Positions 48,701 through 60,499 of a stretch of DNA of 64,000 nt are shown piece by piece (the first letter of the stretch is position 1; the number at the start of each line of letters is the position of its first letter). This DNA is from Arbacia lixula (lineage: Eukaryota; Echinodermata; Echinoidea; Arbacioida; Arbaciidae): NCBI GenBank assembly GCA_963669155.1, contig OZ022593.1, positions 8,202,265-8,266,264 of the forward strand, written 5' to 3'. The translations under genes were made by a program, and so were the position numbers. The notes beneath the pieces were generated by a model, which had not been told where the DNA came from, did not search any database, and saw only the letters and a program-made list of their open reading frames with translations.

Positions 48701-51700
48701 TCTTCCCTGTCCCATTCCCTATGCCAATTCCTTTGAGCTGTAGTGTACATCACATTGAGTAACAGCTTGTCTGGCATGCACAGAGTTAAAGGGAACATGA
48801 AGTCAGCATTCATAGGTAATCAGCATTCGCTGGCCATATTGCGGGTGTGCCGTGCAATGTGCGCATATACTGTGCGCATATACATGTACATCATGTGACA
48901 TTGTCCTCTGATCGAATAGATAAAGGTCACATGCCTGCGATCATTTCCCTACGGGCCTATTTGTCAAAAAAGAGTAATAACAAAATCATGAGAAAATAAT
49001 GTTATAAATGAGGCTATCCATACTTTTGTAACAAGTACTGCATCAAATTATTTTTTTGTCATCAAAATTTAAAGGGCAGCCTCTGGCTTGATATTTTTGT
49101 TGAAAGCCTTAAACTGAGTCTTCAAGCCAATTGTTTCAAAATATCAGGTATAAGACTTAAAAAATGCCACGTAAATCTCAGAAGGGTCATATTTTTGACC
49201 AACTGTGGCACTGCTGTGGACTAATAATGGTCACTCTTTATGTTCATATGAGCAAAGTTGCTCAAAGTAGAGTGATTTGGTGGGCTCCAATTTCTTGTGG
49301 GCTCAACCTCGCTCGTTCACTGTGCATGGTCTATACTCCTCCCTTTCAGTCCTACAGGCAATAAACCATGTTGTAACTTATATCACGGCTTGTTAATTAG
49401 AGAATTAACCTTGAGAGTGCTAGTTTATTTGCTGCTCTACAGGAATAGTGTGTATTCCTTGTGCAATGATGTATCAATGGTGTAAAAAGAGTTAAACACA
49501 GATTGTCCCTTTTTTAGGTCAAATGTCAAACATAAACATCAATAGTTCTTCACTTTTCCTGAAAATTTTCATGGAGCTGTGACTGTGAGATTTCACATAT
49601 GTTATCGTTAAGGTATACTGCTGATTCCTGCCAAGTTTTATGACTTAAGCAAACGGGACACCCTGTCTTTAATACTGAAAACATGTATTTCTCACCCCAG
49701 TAGATCTTTGGCTTCGATGATTGCCTTGAAGTAATCGGCCAGCTTCTTCTGCATCATGGCTAGTCTCAGCCAAGCCCTGCCTCTGCCTAGACTGGACCTA
49801 CATGGATGGAAAGATGAATGGAGGGATGGAGGGATGGAGGGATGGAGGGAGGGAGGGAGGGATGGAGGGAGGGATGGATGGGCGAATGGATTAATGGGTG
49901 GATGGATGGATGGATGGAGGGATGGAGGGAGGGAGGGAGGGATGGATGGGCGAATGGATGAATGGGTGGATGGATGGATGGGTGAATGGATGAATGGGTG
50001 GATGGATGGATGGATGGATGGATGGATGGATGGATGGGTGGGTGGATGGATGGATGGATGGATGGAGGGAGGGATGGATGGAAGGAGGGATGGATGGATG
50101 GATGAATGGATAAATAGAGTGAAAATGTGGCCAACTGCAAATTGCATTGTATTTCTGTAAAAGCTGCCAGATTTGAACCAAAAAACTCATTAAATTAGCA
50201 ATAATCTCCATATCATGACAAGATCATGACATCTACATCATCTGTCTTTATACATAGGATGCGCAGTTAGACACACATGCACATAACTCTGGAGTGGAAA
50301 AGGTGGCCAACTGCAAATTGCAATGTACTTTGTTGCTGTATGCAAGATTTGAACCCCAAAATTCATTAAATTAAAAGTAGATTATGCATATAACGACAAG
50401 ATAATGGACAGATACATCATCTGACTTTGTAATGACTTTGTGCATAGTTCGAGACACGTGCACAGACTGGCAAGTGGTGAAATGATCAACCTTCTGAGGA
50501 ATATATTTCAAGCTCATGAAAAATTTAATCACAGAGTGACATGCTTATAACTAATCATAAATGAGCATTCAATCGCAGGGGGCAGCTTGTGATGATATTA
50601 AAATTATCATTAAGTCAAGGTTAATGCGTCAAACGTGATAACAAACTTCACTTCCAATTAAAGTCTAATCTTGGTACGTGGAATGCATGGTGCGAAGGAA
50701 TGTATTACTTAGTAAATCGAGGCCTGCTTTACTGTAGCAACCATTTGCATAAAAAGACCACCTGTCTATAAAGGCCGTATTTGTTTCATCTCTAGAACAA
50801 TGCTTTTTGTCTACATCTGGGCCAAGTTGCATATACGTTTTCAATCATTGTAACTAAACATCAATGGTAGCTACCCTGGTAACAGGAGCAATAATGAGAG
50901 CTAATTGGCTGTTGCCATGGTAGTTTCCATTGTTGGTAAGTTACAATAATTGACATCATATGCAATTTGGCCCTGTACCATATCAAAATAACTTGTGCAT
51001 AAAGGCCACATGCTTATAAAGGCCACATTTCTGGTCTCCCTTGAATGGTCTTTCCAGACACGTCTCACCGTAATATTATGCACCTTCATCAACTAAGATG
51101 AATGTCTGCATTTCCCTCTGTACTAGTATCGGAATGAGAGTTAACTTTCTCAGTCCCATAGGCACACACATGAGTAAACAAACCAATGGGGTTTTAGGAG
51201 CTTGGTACCGATAGGGTTAATAATGAACAACATGAGAGATTCCTTGATGGAAGGGGCTTGCATGTAGAGGATACTTTAAGAGAACTTTCGTCCTACACCA
51301 TGTGTATTTTTGGAAACAACCCTTGGGTTTTTTCTCTTTAGCTGAAATACATCACCAGCTAACTCTTTCAATGCTATCGGCACATAATTGTGTAAACTCC
51401 AATCCTTTTTTTCTGGTTTGGTACTGCGAGGGTTTAGACCGTTCTGTTGCCCCTGTGCTCCTTAAGAACAATTCTTAATCAAGCATTCATTGGGTTTACA
51501 GGAATTTAATTACCTTCCAAAACTGAAAATATTTAAAATTGGCTATATAAAATACTTACTTAATTCCTGGAAGATTTCTGACACTATCAATGATCTCAGC
51601 AAAGTCTGGAAGGGTCTTTTCGACTGACTCGACGGCATTCCAGAAAGACCTCTTCTTCTCCAGGAATGTCTTCTTTCCTAAAAACACAAAGATTCAGCTC

Positions 51701-53511
51701 AACTTTTAAAAAAATACATTGTCACTCATCACAAAAACAATGTATGTGACATTTGTTATACACGAAACACAAATAATCTTCATACCCCTCTAGCACAAAC
51801 CTGTACAACAAAAAGAAGTATTTTTTATTTTGGACCAATACTTTGGAATGACTTACCATTATCAATGAAGCAATCCAATAGTGCAAATTATTTCAAATTC
51901 TTACTAAAATGGTACCTACCTTTGAAAAACATTCTTTACATTCTCCTTTATTCCCATTAATAAAATTGTAACCCCCTTTCTCCTTTTCCTCTTCTTTCCT
52001 TTCTCTTTACCAAGGTATATTTTGTATGCTTGTATTTCTTTGTATGTTTTGTTAAGTTATGTAGTTAACTGTGACTTGTGTGTTTATATGTGTAATGGGA
52101 CCATACCAACAAGCCTGTGTGCTTATTTTGGTTCCCCCACAAACTTGAAAATTTACAAGATTATGCAGTTTTTTACATCTTGTTTTTTAAAGGAATAAAC
52201 TGAATTGAATTGAATTGATTACAGCAGGCACATTCTTCATACTGCATAGGGGAAAGTCATCCAATACTGCACCACACAGCCACATTCCAAATGTTTTACA
52301 GTCATGTCCGTACGTTCGGTCTAGTGTGCTAGTGTATGAAACCAGAGGCAGACGTGACTGCAAAAATATCTGAATATTGTTGCGTGGTGCATGATACGAG
52401 AACTTTCACCTATATTTTGAAGTGGTATGGAAAAGTACATAGGCCAAAAAAGACAGACCATGTGCCTGGATAAAACGGTACAATACTAGTATTCTCAATC
52501 CAGAGACATACAGAGAACACGTGTACATTACAAAGAAAAGACCGAAAATTGATATAAACACAATATATACAAAGAAGACAAACATACATTGGGCATCATC
52601 TTAAAAGATACTTCATATCATGATTACTCAACGGTTAAACCATACATTTGTCATCCATCAACAAAGAATGTGTTCAATAAAAATTAAAGTCACCGATATA
52701 GATGTGAAAACAAAGAAAAAAATATTTTTTTTGTGCTTTTTTTATCAAGAAATATACACCACTGTTCAAGAGTACTAGGCCCGCATTCGGTGGATTAACT
52801 TTGACTGCATACTAAAAGTACACTTACTTTATGGGTGCAAAATAAATCATCTGATGCGGTCACAAAATCATATGTTTGTCTGACTTACTAAGGGTTAATC
52901 AAATGGCAAGAGAGAACTTTTCCCTCACCTTTGACTCCATGATTCATGACATGCTCCATGACAACGAAGAACTGCTGCAGCGGGACATACTCGTCGTCAA
53001 GGATACGGGCCTCTTCCATGGCAGATTCGATCAGAGTTTTGATGCACAGCTTGGCCACGTTGAGGAGGTTGGCTCTCTCGACGAGGACCGGGTTCTTGAT
53101 GACACTATCATCTGCAAGAACAAAATGTATATTTAGTAGATTGATGAGGGTGATGATGATGATGTGATGAGAAGGAGGAGGAGGAGGAGGAGGAGGAGGA
53201 TAAGAAAGATAAAAAATAACATTTAGGAGGTTGGCTCTCTCCACGAGGACCGGGTTCTTGATGACACTATCATCTGCAAGAACAAAATGTATATTTAGTA
53301 GATTGATGAGGGTGATGATGATGATGTGATGAGAAGGAGGAGGAGGAGGAGGAGGAGGAGGATAAGAAAGATAAAAAATAACATTTAGGAGGTTGGCTCT
53401 CTCGACGAGGACCGGGTTCTTGATGACACTACACTGTATCATCTGCAAGAACAAAATGCATATTTAGTAGATTGATGAGGGTGATGATGATGAGGAGGAG
53501 GATGATGAGGG

Positions 53512-53554
<43 letters not shown>

Positions 53555-53658
53555 AAGAAAGATAATAATGACATTAAGGAGGTTGGCTTTCTCGACGATG
53601 CTATCATTTGCAAGAACAGAATGCATAGAGTAGATTAAATGGTGATGATGATGATGGC

Positions 53659-53698
<40 letters not shown>

Positions 53699-53924
53699 TT
53701 GGTGATGTTGATGATGATGATAATGATGATGATGATTATGATGTGGATAAGAAAGATAACAATAACATTAAAGAGGTTGGCTCTCTCGACGAGGACCGGG
53801 TTCTTTATGATGCTATCATCTGCAAGAACAAAATACATATTTAGTACATTGATGAGGGTGATGATGATGATGATGATGATGATGAGGAGGAGGAGGAGGA
53901 GGAGGAGGAGGAGGAGGAGGATGT

Positions 53925-53963
<39 letters not shown>

Positions 53964-54234
53964 GGATGATGAGGATGATGAGGATGATGAGGATGATGAG
54001 GATGATGATGATGCGGATGATGATAAGAAAGATAACAATAACATTAAGGAGGTTGGACGAGGACGAGGACCAGGTTCTTTATGATGATATCATCTGCAAG
54101 AACAGGATGCATATAGTGGATTAAATGGTGATGATGATGATAAGGAAGATAACAATAACATTGAAGAGGTTGGTTCTCTCAATGAGGACCAGGTTAATAA
54201 TACTAGAACAGAATGCATACAGTAGATTAAATGG

Positions 54235-54298
<64 letters not shown>

Positions 54299-56138
54299 AA
54301 TAACAATGATGATAATAAGAGATAAAGCTAGAACATTGTGGAGGTTGACTCTTTCTTGACGAGGACCATGTTCTTTATGATGCTATCATTTCCAAGAACA
54401 AAATATGAAATAGTTTGAAGATGATGATAATGACAATAATGATACTAATGATGAGCATGACTGGGTTCTTTACGGTGCTATAATCTGCAAGAACAAAATA
54501 TGACACAGCTTGAAGATGACGATAATGATAATAATGATGAGCACAACATGTTTGATGTTTACCAGCTTACACGTCCATATAAAATTTAAATGAAATCCTT
54601 GGATAAATATATGGGAGGTATCAAGAGGCATCAGGATATATGTCATACATGTACGGAATCCTTTCCTTCCTTTATATTTCTCCTTTCTTTCTTTGTATTC
54701 CTATTCCTCCTTCTTTTCCTCTTCCCATTCCATTATCTTTCCTCTCCACTTCTTAATATTCATATTATTCATACTTTTACTCTTTCTCCGATACATATCT
54801 TTCTCCTCCACTTCTCTATCTTCGTATCCATCCTCCCATTCTCCTCTTCATCCTTCTCTTCCATTCTCTACATGTTTATCACAAGACTAACAACAAATTC
54901 AGTTATTAAAAACGAAAGCAAAACACATCATTCTGATTGTTGTGCCAATTTAAGGAGCAAAAGAGGCACATAAACATTTCCAGTGTGTTGACACTTTAAT
55001 GATTTACTGAGCATTTCACCTTTATTTCACATTTATGATTACAAACTTCATAAATGTCCCTAAAAGACAACAATAGGTTGATTTTGTTTGTGCAGCAATA
55101 TATACTAACATATCTTCGTTCATTAAATGCATCTGTTATGATGTGTTAAATTTGATATTATAGTAACAAACGCATTTGTGGTGGCTAGTCCCAAATGGAA
55201 ACAAGCTGATATATATATCAGGCAGTTCACAGCTTGCTATCTGCTTAAGATGTGAAGCCATAATCTCTTTACCAAATGTTTATTTTGATGTTAACGTTCA
55301 TGTTTTTAGTTTCAAAATATATCTATGCCATATAATCAAGCTTTTAGGATTATACATGTATTATCATACCTAAATAAACACTTTTTATAACTATATACAG
55401 AGTGTTTCTAGTGCACTATACTGTAGTGAAGGGTAGACAATTTAACATTTTGATTGGGGCAATTATTATAAGCAGTGTGATTTCAGTTCATGCTGTACAA
55501 CAATCGCACTGACACCACTCCTGTACATAATTAAGTCATTATGCATGGTAGAGTAAGGATTAAGGTATTTAAATATTGCTGCAGGCATCCAAGGCAAATA
55601 TGCAAAGCACATGAATCCTGTACATTCTCCCTCAATTGGAAATATTTGGGGGAATTTAGCGATTATGATGATATTTGTCAAACATATGGAAGCAGAGATA
55701 AGTTCCTGCTCGAACCACACACCCGCCCTATAGAGCTGCCATACACGTGCACATTTTATGCGCACATTAAGCATACAGGGAAGGAGGAGTATACAGCATG
55801 CATGTTTGATGGAGAGTTCCCCCCCTAGTTGGGCCCCATGCTGCTGATAGTGTGTGGCGACAGCTTGAACCCGGGAGTGTCAAGGGGCGCTTTTGATGTC
55901 TATTTGGGTCCTCTGACGAGAGTTAGGAGCAGGAAAAAGCACCCCCAAAAAGCCCAGGGACTGTTTATGTTACACGTGTGTTGAATGCCATCCTCTTGTA
56001 CATTTTGGCAGCATTTTGAATGTTTGTAAATTTTTCTATCCCTCATGCCTTTTTCTTAGTAATTTATTTTCTTTTTCTCTTTACACCTTTCTTTCTCTTT
56101 CTGCCTTTCTATCTATTTCTCTCTCCCTCTCTCTCTCA

Positions 56139-56179
<41 letters not shown>

Positions 56180-59100
56180 TCTATCCTATTTCTCTCCCAT
56201 TCTCTTTATCTCCCTTCACAATTCTGTCTCTTTCTATTGCTCCCCCCCCCAACCCTTCATCTCCTTTCCTTCTTCTCTCCTTTTTCCTTCCTCAGTCCAT
56301 ATCTCTGGCCGTATCGCTCTTTCTATCTCAATCTTGCTCTACTTCTGTAACTCCCTCTTTTCCCCTCTCTCTTGCTCTCTCATTACTCTTTCTATCTTAT
56401 CTCTTTCGATCCCTACCTTCTACCTTTCACTTTCTTCTTTCTTTCTTGTTTTGTTCTTCTTCCCCTCTCTCTCTTTCGTTCTTTTACTAACCTCTCCAAA
56501 ACATCTTATATTAACTACATGAAGTTCTAATTTGCATAGGATAGCTTATAACAAACCAGGAAAATAAGTTGGACAGGCATCAGGAGCCAATGACAATAAA
56601 TTATTCCCTTTACAATCCATTTATCCATTTATCCATTTATCCATATATTTTACATAATGTAGTGGCCTATGAACCAGCTTATCTCATTTGAGACATATAT
56701 CTCTAATGAGATTAGATTCTTCTAAGCTGTGAAGCATGCTTCAAAATTTAGATGAACTGAATACATTATTTTTTTCCTCTAACAATGTATGAGTCTCTTC
56801 CAAGTAAAAAAAAAAATGGGAGACAGCATGGGATAAAATTATTTCAATTATGCTCCAAAACCAATTCCACTTCAAACTGATAAGCTTTTATTAAGTGAAC
56901 ACTGAAACCTGCATGTGCAGGCTACAACATGAGCAAAATGTCAAAAGCCAATAGACCATTTTCGTTATGTATGCAAATTTTATCCACGTCGTTACAGTAC
57001 TATGCATTACAATGCATTAAGAATGGTAACCCCAAAGCTTGTCCGAGATTTGTCCGAGCAGCAACAACTATTAGATTAAGAGTGTGTTACATCTATTGAG
57101 AGTGAATCATGAAGTACAGGTGAATGTAACAACGCGTCACTAGACAATTAGGGGGGAAGTTGTGAATACATTATGAAAATGGCTCAATCCACTTCAAACT
57201 GCTCAGCCTAATGGAAAACCTGTACATAAAGACCACTCAATGAAAACATGAGATGCATTCTCTCTACGCAGGTGATCTGAATGCATTATTTGTTACTTTG
57301 ATATAGGTTTTAATGAGGAGCATTACTATAGGGGAACACAAGTGAGGAGTTCATAAACAGATGGAGGCTTGAGCAGGTTTTACTTGAGTAATGAGTGATT
57401 GAATCACAAATCCTCAAAATGTTTGGGCCAAACATTTTGAGGATTTAATCATTAATCACTCCATATGTGGATCACTTGAGGGCAAATAACTTTCAGCAAG
57501 CTTCTAAAATAGACAATACATGAATTTAAGACCATTGGCAAGAAGGTTGCTAACAATTACATTTTGAAGGCTTTTTTGCCTTCCCAGTACAGTATACGCC
57601 CTTTAACATTAGTCAAGTATTGATGCATGAACCTAGTCAGAAGGGACTAGCCCCTATATCTATGGGCAAATACAGACATTTTTTTTTTATTACAATGGAA
57701 TTCATTCCTGTAGTGCATATTGAGGAAGAGAAACAGAGATAGAGAGACAGATACTGTCAGGGAGAGGGAGACAGAGGGAGTATGCATGTAACATGTACTG
57801 TAAATAGAAATTATCTGAAGTAAGGAAAATGTGGAGAGTGACACAGAGACAGAGACAGAGTGACAGAGAGAAAAAGAGAGGCAGATACAGACAGAGAGAG
57901 GGAGACATAGGGGGTATGTGTGTAACATGCACTGGAAATAAAAATTATCTTAGGTAAGGATAATGAGAGCGACAGAGAGACAGAAACAGAAGGACACAGA
58001 AGGGACGTCTTCATTAACCCGATGTGGGCAAAATAGTGAGCTTGTTCCGATCGGGTTAGCTAGACAGATCACGAAATAGCAAGCTATTTGCATCTTCATT
58101 AGCCAGATCAGGCAAAATAGCGAGCTATTTGGTCGAGAAAATTTCCCAAGAAGTCTTGGGCTAGATGGAGCTAGCTCGAGCTAGTTCGAAGAGTCTTCAT
58201 TAGCCCGAAAATTTTCTGACCCCAGCACACATCAGCGCGCACGAGGCATTGTTTACGTTAGGTTTTTATACATGCATGAATGCGAGCTCACAACCGAAGC
58301 CACGCGGTTGTGGCCTATTCCCGCCGCACACTACGCTTATGCGAACATCGGGATAATTTATGCATCACGAGTTTCGAGCTTACGTATCGAGTTTCGAGCT
58401 AATGAACACGCGATTGCAACTTCAGGCTAGTTCCCCGGATCAGCAAAATAGCTCGCTATTTCGTCTGATTGGGCTCATGAAGACGCACCTATAGAGAGAG
58501 ATGGGAGGTATGAGTGTAACGTGTACCTAAAGTAAAATCATCTAAGGCAAGGGTAATGAGATATGACTTGCACAACATAATGAAAGATTCAAAGCCTCTT
58601 TCATGCACAACAAACAGTGTGTGAAAAGCAATTTCCTCTCCCAACTACTCCGTCTAATCCAGCTCTGCAAACTGCCAACCAAACACTGTTGACCGTTCAT
58701 ATTCTTGAAAGGGTACTCGACCAAACTACACGTAACTTAAAGGTAAATGTATCCCTTTTGCAGAATTTCTCACCATATTTGGTAAAAGCATTACATGAAT
58801 CAGACATATAACATGTGAGTCCAGTTTGTGATGCATGAAAATTAACAGTGACACTGAATTTCTATAATAATGCCTGAAAAAAAAACTACTTTGTAGCTAT
58901 TATCTCAGTCTCAGCTCTTCTTTTCCACATACAAATTAAACCTATGTGAGGCACACAAATTGCATCTCTATGGGATTTGTGTGTGTTACTGGTGAAAAAA
59001 TGCACACATAAAGTTAAGGTTGGGGTTGAGAGAGACATCTTCCACATCTGATCATACCTAATGAAAAATCGGACAAAACAATTACCTTTACACATTGTTG

Positions 59101-60386
59101 ATTGTATGAGATGCAGAGATTGTGATGTTAAATATGAACTTGTTGATATTAGTATAAGGGTTTACAGATAAAATACTATACTTTGAGGTGACACAACAAT
59201 ATGCCATATGCATCAAAATTAGCGATTGCTTGTGGTACCCCTTTGTTTGAATCCATTAACATGAAAATATTACAGATTTAAACTGGCTATCACAAGCAAT
59301 TGCCACTTGTTATGCATGTAAACATCCAAATAAGGCTGTTTGAAATGCTACAGTCAGATTAACCCCATTTATAGTCATGTTTCAATTCCTTTTTTCTGAG
59401 GGATACTCTTAACCTGAACATTCTTGATACATGTAATCAGCTCTTTAATGTTGATCTCCAATAGGGATGCATCAATTCTAATCTACAATCTTCTCTCATA
59501 AGAGAAATTACATCCGTCTCATCATCAACCCCCCTCCCCCCCCCCCCCCCCCCCCCGCGTCCGCCATGTCCATCCCCGATGATAATTATAATGTCTCCAT
59601 CTGCCTGAACTGATGATGTCACAGCATGATGGATGGGTTGCCATGGTAACCAGCCATTCCTGATCCCCCTGTATCCCCAATCAGGCCTGATATTCATTAT
59701 TGAGGGGTGCCCAGCCTGCTCCCTGCCTGTATATCCGATTGTCTGGGGACATAATTGATGAAGCCTCCGTCTCCCTCTGCCTCCCTCTGCCTCAGACGGA
59801 CGGAGGGACGGGAGGCCCCCACAATGCGAGGAATAGAGAGAGGGGGGTGAATGCATCGTTACATTTATTTTAGGTCTGTCTGTATGTTTGTGTGTTTGTA
59901 TGTTCATTTTCTTGTTCTCTCACACTCACTCTCTCTCTCTCACTCTCTCACTCTCTCTCTCTCTCTCTCTCTCACTCTCTCTCTTTCTCTCTCTCTCACT
60001 CTCTCTCTCTCTCAGTCTGAATCTCTAGCTCTCCTTTCCCTATTATCACTCTTCATTTTTATCCATCTCTCCAAAATTGTCTCCTTCTTCCTAATCTTTA
60101 CCTTCTTCTTCTCCCTCCTCTCCCTCCTCCGCCTCTTCTTCCTCTTCCTCCATATTTTCTCCTCCTCGTCCTCTCCTTCTCATCCTCCTTCTTTCTCTGC
60201 TTGTTATATATTGTCAGGAGACATAGTTAATAAAGCCTTTTTCCTTTTCCCTTGGATGAGAGGACTCAAGGATAAGAAGAATATAGTAGCATGATAGCTA
60301 GATAATTGCATCATTTGAATAGTTTAGGTATGTAAGTCTGTGCATTTGTCTTTCTTATCTTTTTTTTCTCTCTCTCTCTCTCTCTT

Positions 60387-60417
<31 letters not shown>

Positions 60418-60441
60418 ATTTCTCTCACTCTCTCTCTATCT

Positions 60442-60499
<58 letters not shown>

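Noticed and set aside
53639-54325. Poly-Met, poly-Asp, poly-Ser frames in the exon 2 array
   Set aside because: They translate GAT and GGA microsatellites. Only the minus-strand exon-like segments have coding origin.
55541-55828. 95-codon frame with mixed composition
   Set aside because: It has no domain that I recognise, and an overlapping frame of similar length exists on the minus strand.
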